NCBI RefSeq assembly: GCF_963678635.1
Contig: NC_087065.1
Span: forward strand, 59,112,754-59,176,753
Source of the DNA: Symsagittifera roscoffensis
Taxonomy: Eukaryota > Xenacoelomorpha > Acoela > Convolutidae
Reading direction: 5' to 3'
DNA: 64,000 nucleotides
The notes under the pieces are model-generated. The model had not been told where the DNA came from, ran no database searches, and saw only the letters and a program-made list of their open reading frames with translations. Positions 46,701-58,700 of this stretch are shown piece by piece. Positions within the stretch are counted from its first letter, which is position 1. Each line of letters opens with the position of its first letter. The translations under genes and the position numbers were made by a program.

Positions 46701-49700
46701 GACGAGGGTGACCCCACTCAAACCTTCAGAGAGAATCCCTCGGATAACCAGACCCACATTTGCGACACTCTACCGGAGGACCGTGCATCGGGCCTAGCGT
46801 ACCCTCCATCCCCCGATCAATTCTCCATCGCCTCTACTGACGAATCCCTGAGAGATGCGGTGAATAGTTTCGACAACTACATCGACTTAGACAGTGAAAT
46901 TTTTAACGCCGAGCTAGAAAAATTCATGGAAGGGCACAGCTAAACTCAATCAAAAACTTGAAAACTCGCATTTAGTCATTATAATCGTACTAGTATTTCG
47001 TTTCAGCGCAGTTAGAGTTTACCTATTTATAACTAGGGATTATAATCCGCCGGAATTAGGAATTATATCATTCTTTCTAATTCAGTCATTCCTTCGGAGC
47101 ACTAAAATTTCATTTGTGATATCGTGCAGTATTTAATTTTCAATCCTTGTTGGACTTCTCGAGAGGGAGAAAAAGGGTTAGATAACATGTTATGTATCAT
47201 GGCGCTTAGTACTTTAATTTTTTTCCCACTAAGGGGAATGTTGCGAATCTTACCATTCGTCTTATTTCATTTAAATAGTCTTAAAGTATCTTAACTGGTT
47301 AATTTAGATTTGACCTTGTTATCTTCATTCTCTCTGACGGAGAGAATGACCGCTCACTTTTTAATGTTTTAATTTAGAGATTAATTCACTTTTTAAACAT
47401 ATCTTATTTGTAACTAAGTAGAATTATCCGTAACAAAGAAACATTTTATCACTCAGAAATTCAATTTGGTGGACCTAAAAAAAGTTGACAAAGTTTTCGA
47501 AACTTTTTGAAAACCGCTTCCCCCCTCGAGAAAACCCTGGATCCGCCCCTGATTCTTTAAATAATAATTTTGCGTTTTTCTTGAAATCATTCCATTAAAC
47601 AGGACCATAAATGCTCATGACAACATTGCATGTTTCTCCGAATTATCTCTTAATATTTCTTAATACTTGTTTCAATATTATTTGTTTTTTATAAATGTAC
47701 AGGCAGGAGCGGAATTTCTGCCGCAAACCTACCTCGATTCCCTGCCCATCACTCTAAATCAGCTTCTATGCACAGGTGTTGCAGCAAGAGGTGGCGTCTT
47801 TTGACAAGGCAGACGATGGACAGAAGAGTGCTATCAGAGTGAATAAGCGACAGATTGTGTCGCTCTACTCTCAACTCCTCAAGAGCAAGGACGAACTCAG
47901 AAACGCCAAAGTCAGTGCGATATGACCTTGTGCAAACAGCTGATTTATCAGAACAGAACATGCAAAAAACAAGATTTTTATTCTCATCAGTTTTGCCAGG
48001 TTTTATAATAATCTCTTCGATATACAAATCAATTCCAATACGTTTAACAGAACAAATTTTCTAACATTCAATTGGATGTCAACCTTTTGATTTTTTGATT
48101 GATTAAAAAAATGAATCAAATGAAAAAAATCATCCGTACTAAATCATCCAAAAAAATCAAATCTATTCCAATACGTTTAATAGAACTAATTTTAACATTC
48201 AATTGGATGTCATCCTTTTGATTTTTTGATTGATTGAAAAAATGAATCAAATGAAAAAAATCATCCGTAAATCATCCAAAAAAATCAAATCTATTCCAAT
48301 ACGTTTAATAGAACAAATTTTTAACTTTCAATTGGATGTCAACCTTTTGATTTTTTGATTGAATGAAAAAATCGAATGAAAAAATCATTCGATTCATCAG
48401 AGTGGCTTAGCAATTGTTTTTCAGTTTAAGAATTTGAAAGCATTCCATGACAAACTGAACCACTACAGTCAGTGGTGTCGCAAAGTGGAGAAATTCCAGC
48501 AGAAATGTCTCCACATATTTGACCAGACTGCCTCAGAGTACTTCCAAATATGGCTGTCAAATGAGCAAGAAGCACAACAGCTAATGCGAAAATTGTTCGA
48601 TGCAGACAAACTCATCACGTAGGCCAGATTTTAATCATACATTATAATGAAATTGTTTCCCAAACTTAACTAAAATTTCACCACGACTTCTATTACTCTC
48701 TTAAACGATCTAGATCTTTTTGGTAGATCGCCATTAGAAACAAATTACCAATAGTCAGGCGTCTAATTTTTGAATTTTCGCTAAAACAGTTCCATTTTTC
48801 TCATCTTCATTTCTATCACTTCTAGGATAATAATCGTTTTTGTTAAGTGATATTGTGATTTATTTTAAACAAATTTTGATGCAGATTGAGTATGGTACAC
48901 TACTTTGATACACAAATTTGAAGCAAAAAAAATTGAGGCGCGGTGTGAATTTTGTTTCAAATTTTTTTGAATAAAAAAACTAGTTGATCAAAACTATTTC
49001 TCCTAAAAACGTGGTGAAACAAGTGGTTAACTCAGTAGGGCTAGCTTTTCAATTAAAAAATTGGAAAATTGCAGCTATAGGAGGGCATATAATTTTGAAA
49101 TGCTGAATGGTACTATGAAAGTTTTGAATAATAATTGGGGCTATTAAAGTTTTTGAGTCTTATTTGTTGTGATATTACTGATAACAGCAAAGTTGATTTT
49201 TTTTTAAACCATTTGAAGTAATTTTTGTTACTGAATTTTGAAGGGTATTCATTCTTCAATATTCAAATTATAAGTTTCAGTAGCTCGAAAAAAGGAATGA
49301 TTTTTTTTTACTATTTCTATTTCTATAGTCAAATTGCTTAAATATTTGGCTACATTAGATGAAATATTATTTTACTGAAGCAATGTTTTTTTTTCAGTTT
49401 GTAAATTAGGCTTATCTGTAGCAGCGTAATTAATAGCGCAAAGACAATTCGGCCAAAGACAATTCAGCCAATTTGAAATTCAGACAATTCAGCGAAAAGT
49501 ATACAGACAATTCAGCCTGAGACAAACCAGCCAATTTTACAAAATGGTAGATTCGAAAGCAAAAATCGGAATTGGAGTTATTTCTCGGTTTAAGTCCGCA
49601 ATTAACAAACTGCCCGATAGATTGATTGTCAGTACGAGGCCAAACTCTGCACTGGATAGGCGCAAATTTTGGAGTGCAGCCAGTATTTAGACAGCCGCGT

Positions 49701-52700
49701 ATTCATACTGGTCAGTATTTAGACAAATACTGTATGAACCAATGAGAATCGAGAAAAAACATAAATAATCCAAAATAAATAATAATTATTTATTAATTTC
49801 TTCTTTGTCTCGATTCTGATTGGTTGAAACAGTATTTGTCTAAATACTGACCAGTATGAATACGCGGCTGTCTAAATACTGACATGTAACCCAAACTTTT
49901 GTGCCTGTATGTTCCTGGATGTAAAATTCTGTCGGAACGATTAAAGGAAATTTAAGAACAAAAGAATAACAAAGGGAGCGTCCTTGTTGCGGAATCCGCT
50001 TACAATTCACAAAATGCCCAGTTTGGCCTCGTAATGGTATGTTTCTTACACTCTAATTATTTGGCTTGTTTTGAAACTTCAAAAGTTGGTAAAACATCAT
50101 GCAAAATATATCGATTGTTGTTTAAGCCAGGTCAACTTAATTTTTATTCGGTAATATATTTGTTTCGACCACTAAAAATAAAAAGGAACTATGTATGTGG
50201 GTGTGTTTTACTTCCTTTTAAACTAATAAACTATGTTTGTTTTCTACAAAAAATCTACGCAAAACCACATATAATCATCGGAACAGTTTGAGTGATATAT
50301 CATATTAAAGGCTTTACAGTCGTGTTTCGAACGACTTCAAAAAGTTCGAAAAAATCTTCTGTGTCGACAAAAACATGTCTGAATTTTTTGTTTTTTGCTC
50401 TAATTTCGAGCGAATGAAGCGAGCGAGCAGGCTTATAAATTTTTAATTTAAGCCGTTTACAATAATTTTTTTGTGCTTAAGTGCAGTTTAACTAAATTAA
50501 AATTAGATTTTGGAGTTTCTTAACGCCATTTTATGAAAAAAGGTGCATTTTTAATGTTTTTTTTTATTATTGTCAGTTGTCTACAAAAACTGATTTCTAA
50601 TATGCCTGTTTTACTGTGGCTGTCAAATATTAGGAAGTTCTAGTTTTTTGTTCTGATCCTTTCATTACACTAATTGAGACTAATTTGAAAAAGAATGGTC
50701 GGAACAATCTGTGCTACTTGTACAGTAACCAGCTCTTCTAGTTTTCATTTCTGTTTTGTTCTGATTTTTTTTTCAATTTTTTTGTTTCTGTTTGGTTTGT
50801 ATGTAAATTTAATTTATTGTTATCAAGACAACTAGTGGTCATAATCAGAGTTTTTTGATGATTTTTGTAACTATTTACCCCAAAAATATAGTTTTTGCTC
50901 CAGAAACTTCTAGAAGTGTCTTTGACTCGATCATTTTTATATTTGATATAAATGGTAAAGACAATTCAATTCTTACATAGGCGTCTTTTATAAATATGGA
51001 AAAAATTTAACATACAGGAGTATTTAACAATGTTTGAGGGAGTGGCAGCTGGGCTTGACTTACAAGCACCCTGGAACTGCCATCCTGGAAACCAAAGGGC
51101 CCCCTCTAACTAAGGCAGAAAAGAAGGCGCTCTCGCCCTACTGGGAGAAGAGACTGAATTTCCTGATGGTCGCCCCAAAACCAGTCGCCCTGACAGAGGA
51201 GGAAGAATTAGAGGAGACTCTGAGTGGCTCTGGCGAGAAGTCATCAGTGGGTCTACAAGACCTGGACATGGAGTCCAGAGTCGTTCTAGAGGCATGTTTT
51301 TCCTCCAGCTTTTAACGTTTCATCATCGTTCCCTTTTGCTTGAATAAACTACATACTGAGAAAGCGTAAAAATTAAAAATTAAATCTGTTAGAATCAGGA
51401 TAAATATGGTATTTGTTTTGTTTCAGATATTTGACAGCGTGAGTCAAGAACTTGCTTTCTTTGTTGACGAGCGACTCATGAAGATCCTCAAAGAGATGCC
51501 AGATCAAGACATGGCACGACTCATCAAAATTGACAAAATACTCGGCTGTCTTGGACTCACGAGCGACGAAGAAATACGAAAGTTCGTCACTTTCTTCATT
51601 CAAAAAGAATCCGGCGAAGACAAGTCGCTGGCTACCGGGAAGCAAAAACCAGACGACTCAACTTTTATGGTTGACCTCGGAGACGAATTCGAAGGTTACG
51701 ACGAGGAGTTGGCTGCTATTTTTGACGACAAAGACAAGACTCGTGTGGTGCCGTTGACTCAGTTTTTGAGTCGTTTCCGTGAATTTTTGGTTTGTCAAAT
51801 GACGACAGAAACAGAGGAAGAACAGCAGGTTTGTTGGACAAATTACTTATGTTCTAAATGGCCAAGCGTGCTATCTTGTTTACTATTGTACCCGGTAAAA
51901 ATGCGTGTATGCTTAACCGTTGAATTAGTCCTTAATAGGGATAGGAGAGTTTTAACCGTTGAATTAGTCCTTTATGATTCTTTAGAATAATGATGGGGTA
52001 GAGCTAGCAAAACTCCAAGCGTGATTTCTTAAAGGAACTGCTTTAATACACTCAAATTATGTTTGATGTTGAAAGAAAACGAAGGATCTGTAGACGTAAT
52101 TCGGCTTAAAGTCTTTCGTCAGAAAAAGTTCCAATGTTAAGGCCAACTTCCAGCTAGTTACATTTCTTCAACAGGTGAGACAACGAGCCGCAAAGACTCT
52201 AGCGAACTGGAATGAACGGGACATTTCTAATGACTCATTCTACTGGCAGATGATCGCAAATGCAATATCCAAGGACAAAATCAAACGTCAGTTCAAACTA
52301 AGTTTCAAGGCTTCAAATCCCACAAATCAGGAATTCGGTCCCCCTTTGGTATTACTTTAAGACATTTATTTTCGACCGACCGATCGATCTTAAAGTGCTT
52401 CTAATGGCGCCTTTGGTGCCAATGTTTAGTAGTTATGTTTAGTAGTTGGCCAAAGTGCTCAAAACCGATATGGCTGTCAAAATGGGTTCAGTTTTGAAAA
52501 TCTTCCCTCTCTTGAAATTTTAAGATCTACCCCTGCTAGTGATAACATAAATCATAAAGAGAGTACGGAGGATGCTGACTTGAGCCGAGAAGATATAGAT
52601 TTTAATAAGAAGCGTAAATATATATAAAAATATACCTTTCAGCATGGGCGGATCTAGGATTTTCTCGAGGGAGGGGAACGGATTTTCAAAAAAGTTTTTC

Positions 52701-55700
52701 CGACCTTTCAGTTTTTTTTTCAAACATGTAAATTCAAAATAACCACTCGGTTAAATATAGATGCTGTTACAAAATGAAATTATCATAATATATTGAAAAT
52801 CAACAACTACAGTGGCAAATAAAAATACAAAAACACCTTGCGTAAAAATGAATGAGACAATACTATATTAGATATAAAAATACTTTCGGAAAGAAATAAT
52901 GGATCTATCAATAGGAACTTCTTCGTGTACTTTTAACAATTTTTTTTCTTTCAATTTTTCTCAGCTTTAGGTTTACATGGTTGCATTTACTACAAATATG
53001 GTTTGCTACAAATTTTTCCCCCATTTTGTTTTTAGAAACTGACTAGTTTTTTTTTGTTCGGGCCAGTGAAAAAAATGGGGAGGAACTTTGTATTCTGGTG
53101 TCTTTATCTTTTTTGCTTTTTAATTTTGCGCGCAAAATCAGGTACCACAAAAACTGCTCGGACTAGGCTGACTGACATATCATATTAAAACCCTTTCAGT
53201 CGTGACTCGAATCACATTTTAAAAATTTAAAAAAAAGGGGTTAGTGTCGAGATAAACCGGTTTGATACTTTTGAATTTTTCTTTTAATTCGAGCAAATAG
53301 AACAAGCGAGCAGCATTTTCTGTTTTCCACGCAAAGCCAGCTGTCACAATTATTCATTGGACTGAGTTGAGATATATACCATATTCAAGCCCTTTCAGTC
53401 GTGATTCGAACGACATTAAAATATTTCCAAAAAGATTTCCCGGTGTCGAGAAAAATCGGTTCAAATTCTTTTTGGCTTTTCACCAAATTTTGAGTGAGTC
53501 AAAAGGCTTACTTTAGCCTAAATATGCTTAAATCAAGCTTTGAAAATTTAGTTTTACCCAAAAAAAATTTAGTTTTCGGAGTTATCCTCTCAGATATCAA
53601 AAACTTCAAAAATTTGGGGAACAAACTTTTGAAAAATTATTTTAAAAAAATTAATTAATTTTTCTAATTTATTTTTCTTATTGTTTGCTTTAAAAAATGT
53701 TTTTCAAAATGCATCTTTTACAATGACTGCCGAAAAGCAACACTTATTGAAAAAAAAAATCTGATCTAAGTTTTTACGACTGGTTAGAACATACTGTGCT
53801 ACTTGCAAAGTAACCGGTTTATCTTGTTTTTTTTCTCTTTGGGCGTTTGTTTAGTTTTCAAGGTACTCTTTTATAGATAAGTTGCCTACCAATTTTGTGT
53901 GTCTCAATTTTTTTTGCTACATCGAAATTTCTAGTCAAGCTATGTTGGGTAATGAATAGTCAGGCTGGTGAAACTTTAGATTTTAAAAGTAAATCACGTG
54001 CATTATCATATTTTCTGCGAATATGAACATGTTTCCTCATGTTTGCGTAGTCTGTTAATTTGAGACATTGATAATTTTGGAAAAACGAACTAAAAGAAAT
54101 ATAAAACATAACTAACGATCTGAAAAGCATAAATCTTGTTTGTAATCGTCGGACACAGTATATTGACTTAATTACAGCAGCCATTTTGCGTAAGCATTTG
54201 TTCAAATTAGTTGTAGAAGTGAGATGTTTCTCCGCTAACACTCCAAGATATTTTGCATGTTTCTTTGGAGAAAATGTTTCTTCTCTAAAAATACTTTTCA
54301 AAAACTATTCTAATTCCCGAGGACAGTAAGTTCCGTTTTATCAAGAAGAAGAACAAAAATATTTTCTTTCAAATGCTCAATTCTAGTCAAGCTATGTTGG
54401 GTAATGAATAGTCAGGCTGGTGAAACTTTAGATTTTAAAAGTAAATCACGTGCATTATCATATTTTCTGCGAATATGAACATGTTTCCTCATGTTTGCGT
54501 AGTCTGTTAATTTGAGACATTGATAATTTTGGAAAAACGAACTAAAAGAAATATAACATAACTAACGATCTGAAAAGCATAAATCTTGTTTGTAATCGTC
54601 GGACACAGTATATTGACTTAATTACAGCAGCCATTTTGCGTAAGCATTTGTTCAAATTAGTTGTAGAAGTGAGATGTTTCTCCGCTAACACTCCAAGATA
54701 TTTTGCATGTTTCTTTGGAGAAAATGTTTCTTCTCTAAAAATACTTTTCAAAAACTATTCTAATTCCCGAGGAGAGTAAGTTCCGTTTTATCAAGAAGAA
54801 GAACAAAAATATTTTCTTTCAAATGCTCAATTACATTTTCTAGATTTTCTAGTATTGATGTTTTAGGTTGGCTATTGAGTTTCCTGTACATAAGGTACTT
54901 TTATCATCAGCAAGTTCTGCTAAACTCATGTTACTGTTTATTTGATTTTCAAAATAATTCACATGAAGAATGAAAACCAATGGTCCCAAAACGGTACCTT
55001 TGATACGCCATGATTAAATGTTTTCCAGTCAGAGTAATCATTTTGAGGTTTTTAAATTGCTCTTAAAAATCTTTCAGAGGAACTGATGCGTTATTGGAAA
55101 AACCATACATTTCAACTTTCTGAGAAAAAATTCACGAGAATAGGAAATGAAAGCTTAAGCAAGATCTATTAAAAAGGGCACTTGATTTTCTTGGTTGATC
55201 CATGCTATCATTATCCATTTTGCTAAACGTGACAACTGCATCAATCACAGATTCGTTTTCCTCACAGATTTGGTAGACGTTTAAATAAAGAATTTTGATA
55301 TTTTTGAGAGTTTCGAGAATTTCAAATTTTGAGAGTTTCTATGATTTGTTTCAAAAACAAAGTTTCAAGTATTTTTGCAACCTGAGTCTTATCTTTTTAA
55401 AAGAAAGGTGTTGTATATGCTTTCTTGAGGAATGATGGAAACTTGTTTTGCAAAATACTTTCATTAATTGCTAATTGCAGGTGTGTTCCAAGAGCAAGTT
55501 TACATTAATTGAGCCAAAATCTTGTTTTCCTAATGGCCCTGGAGATTTATTTGACGGTAGTTTAACTTTTTTTTAAAATTTTTTTTGTGACACAACGAAA
55601 GTCAAACACTGCAGATGTATTTTTATCTTTTTTTTTCGGAGTGTACTTTCAATATTAAACAGATAAATTTGAAAAACTTAATTCAAGCGATTAGCTATTT

Positions 55701-58700
55701 CACTAACATTGATTGTTTTGCTTGCCATCTCCCAAATCTTTTTCACTAATAATTACTGGTTTTTGTTTTTTACTGTTAAAAACTGCTGAAAAGTTTCATT
55801 GTGATAATTTTAAGAAACAAGTACCAAGATTCGGTTCACCAGTCTTTCCTTTTTTTTGTATTCTCTATGCATTAACTCACAACCAGTGCTTTTCTACAAC
55901 TTTAATTACCTATGTTTTTCGTTCATCAAACTTATCAAGGCTTTATCTATCCATGTTTTTATTTGTTATTGTTTTCCATTTTTCGAGTTTTTGTGCAATA
56001 TGGAGCATGCGCACTTATAATTTGCTCTACATTAAACTCAAAAGTCTCAAACGTTTGTTATCCGGATGATTTTTCATACACTTCCGACCAGCCAAAAAGA
56101 GCAAGCTCTAAATTGAATTTTTCCCCTATTTATTGTTTGGAAAGTTCATGCTTCAAACTGAATGATGTCAAATTTTTGCTTGCAAAAATTTAAGGTTTCG
56201 AATCAAAGCATTTATTGGCCTGCGTTCAAAGAAATTCTTGCTCATCATCATATTTTACTAGGTTCTTTGCAACTAAGCAATAGTCGATGGAAGAAAAAAT
56301 TTTATCCATTAAACGTGATGGTTTTGAGACATTTGATATAATTAAACCACAGTTTAGAGCAATTTCCCAAAGTTTTGATGATGTTTTCATTAAGAAAGTT
56401 TATTTTCTGTACTCAAATATAAAAACTCCCAACTTCAAGCAAACACTTGAGAAGGTTCACCAGCTGATTCATCAAAAAAACTGAAGAAATATTTTTTTGA
56501 GGAATACGAAACATTGATTAAGGTTTTGTTCATGAATGATGACTCAATTTCAATCCACAAGAACTCGAAAAACTTTCTACCAGAACTCAGGAGATCTTTA
56601 CGAAAATGCATTTTGAATGTTAAAGGAGTTCAATCTCCGACACCTCGCCTCTTTTTACAACTGTTCATTTTCAGCGTGGAAGATGAGCAAAATTAGGCTT
56701 TGAGCCTAAAGTTGTATTTTCTAGTGTTTTCTTTTTGAGACATGTTTGTGCTGCTACAATTACAGTGTTCATCAAAAACTTACTTAAAATATAGATAATT
56801 TCTTGATATTTGTTTTGCACGATTCTGAAACTTATTTGGCCAAACTTAACTGTGAGAGACTGTCTTTCAGTTTCCAAAAACTGTTCATAGAACAGTAGTT
56901 CTTGAAGGTCATGAAATCGACCAAGATTTTCCTCATTATCTCCTGATAAGGCTAAGTTGAATCTTTTTACGATACGCAAAAAACTTAAGTTTTTATAACA
57001 CAATAGTACATACAAATATATGTATCGGTATTTGATTTTTTTTAGTTTTCCTTAGTAGAAGAACGTTCGAGTTGATAACATATTGCTCAAAAAGTTAGTT
57101 TTTTTGTTGTTCAATTACCATGAATCAATTGTTCCATAACCAAAACCACAAAAAACTGAAAAAGCGGCAAAAATTTCAAGTTCATCAACTGACAGTTAAA
57201 GATATAACTCAAGCGTCCTTTGGTTTGCGTTTTTTTTTCTGCGATTTGATTTCAGCATTGGAAATTGTTAGACTATTTTCGAAATGAGATTTTAAACTGG
57301 TAATTGAAAGCCTTTAGCATTTAAAAGCAGTCCGTCAACTCAAATATCAGCAGCTGTAAGATAAGTTTTTACACACTCAATTTTAGACAACGGAAATCAC
57401 TGAATATATTTTTCACAGGAATTATTTTGCAAACTGCAACTCTATGAGCTTTGAATTCTTAATGGACTTCTGAATGGTTTCTCGAAGTTGTTAACAAGAT
57501 TGTTTTCCCGTAAGTTCCCTATCGATAGAATTTTGTCCCACGTGCGTAACAAAAGTTTTAACTTTTGTTTCCATAAGAATACTTATCAACAAAACTAATT
57601 ACGTCATTTATAGTAGCTGATACCTAAAAAGTAGCTGAAACCAATTTTCTCGACCAATTTGATATTGATTATCCGAACTCTCCCAAATCACTGTAAAGAC
57701 TCCATGTTGACCAAATGTTTTGGGCCGCAATTTTTGAAAAAACAGGCCAAAAAAATTGGGTTGTTGGTGGACACTTTTTGGTCAATTTTGGAACAATTTT
57801 GTCTGGGAACCAAATGTCTTGATCACTTTTTGAATTTCGGACAGTTTTGTCCGGGTCATGTCTTGGACACAATTGTCCAGACACGAGTTGTATATCTGCC
57901 TCGTCCGGGTTCAGAGGTAGGTCGGTTTTGGGTAGCTTGCTGATTGACAATTAACCGTAATTAACTGAAGTTACAAGTCAGCAAAAAATGACAAATTGCC
58001 GTATATTTCAGCAATTGAAATCAGATTCAATGACATAATATATGCAGAAAATTCGAAAGTCACGACCTTGGTTTTGCTTCGGTTAATTCGAGTGAGGAGA
58101 AGTTGTTTTATTAATGGTCGTTTAGAGGGTGAAAATAGTTTTTGATGAGGTTTTGTTCTAGGGAGGGTAACAATTTGGAGTAAGCTTTGTTTGTTTGTAA
58201 ATTTTTTGTAGCTTTAAATATCTAAATATCTTGTGACACTTTTTTCGACTCAATTGAAGTCTATCCAAGCATTGTCTGACTAATGTATTTTCACCACTAG
58301 TGTATTTCGGTGCCGAGGGTTCCTTTAGAAAAATTGTGCGGTCAGCCAAAAATGGATATCTCCAAATAGTACAAAGAAGGGACGCTTTAGCAGGGGGTCG
58401 AATCCCTGAGGGGGGAGGCGTCCGCCCCTCCTCCTAAATCCGCTGATGCCTTTCATCGGGAAAGCTTTTAACCTTTTCTATCTGCTATCTCCACTCCTGT
58501 AAGTAAAACAACAAACTAGCGGAAGCTTTTTGTGAAAATTTTAATTTTGCTGGATTCTGACTGGTTGAGAGTTCTCTGATTTAAATTACTTGAAGGGGAG
58601 GGGTGGTGGAGTGGGGAGGTTGTTAAATAAATTCAACGGTTTCCTTTAGGCTCAGTTTTAATACTGGCTTAGTAATCATTTGTTCAGTTTGGGAGAGAGT

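Larger units (their letters stand above)
40940..47451 (+). mobile_element. Ty3/gypsy LTR retrotransposon (mag-type), 6.5 kb
   Basis: Two LTRs starting TG and ending CA, flanked by the 5-bp duplication CTCGG (40935-40939) / CTCAG (47452-47456). The primer-binding site begins TGGCGCAGTC immediately after the left LTR, and the polypurine tract AAGGGGAA lies directly before the right LTR. Gene order is gag, protease, RT, RNase H, integrase, which is Ty3/gypsy order. There is no envelope gene or chromodomain. The double zinc knuckle suggests the mag clade. The coding region is broken by at least two stops and two frameshifts, so this copy is not autonomous. Confidence 0.95.
40633..47551 (+). mobile_element. 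hAT-like MITE (CAGGGGCGGAT family) split by a gypsy insertion
   Basis: The left part is 40633-40939 (end CACCAGCGGATTTAG) and the right part 47452-47551 (end CTGGATCCGCCCCTG). The outer target duplication is ATTCTTTT (40625-40632) and ATTCTTTA (47552-47559). The break falls in the GGAGAGCTCGG block of the family, exactly where the LTR element sits. Confidence 0.88.
35612..47775 (+). other. DRC1 intron 8, 12.2 kb, holding a LINE and a gypsy element
   Basis: The largest intron but one. It holds a minus-strand LINE (36101-39400), a 40-bp hairpin (40317-40360) and a MITE split by a Ty3/gypsy element (40633-47551). Other parts show no feature. Confidence 0.8.
48619..51038 (+). other. DRC1 intron 10, 2.4 kb
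   Basis: Contains a short-word repeat (AGACAATTCAGCC) at 49441-49530, a palindromic MITE (49680-49882) and a dispersed-repeat copy (50188-50745). No exon inside. Confidence 0.6.
52287..58687 (+). other. DRC1 intron 13, 6.4 kb
   Basis: Contains MITE fragments (52400-52535 plus orientation, 52645-52720 and 58325-58446 minus orientation), a dispersed-repeat copy (53078-53822), and a decayed, partly duplicated minus-strand LINE (53931-57015). At 57659-57950 both strands have ~93-codon open frames with GGACA/TGTCC palindromic words; no function seen. Confidence 0.6.

Noticed and set aside
52287-52360. Extension of DRC1 exon 13 to the stop at 52360
   Set aside because: The extension has no counterpart in DRC1, while splicing at GTCAGT (52287) joins in phase to the conserved last exon.
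57659-57950. Overlapping ~93-codon frames on both strands
   Set aside because: Created by palindromic GGACA/TGTCC words; no recognisable domain or splice sites in DRC1 phase.
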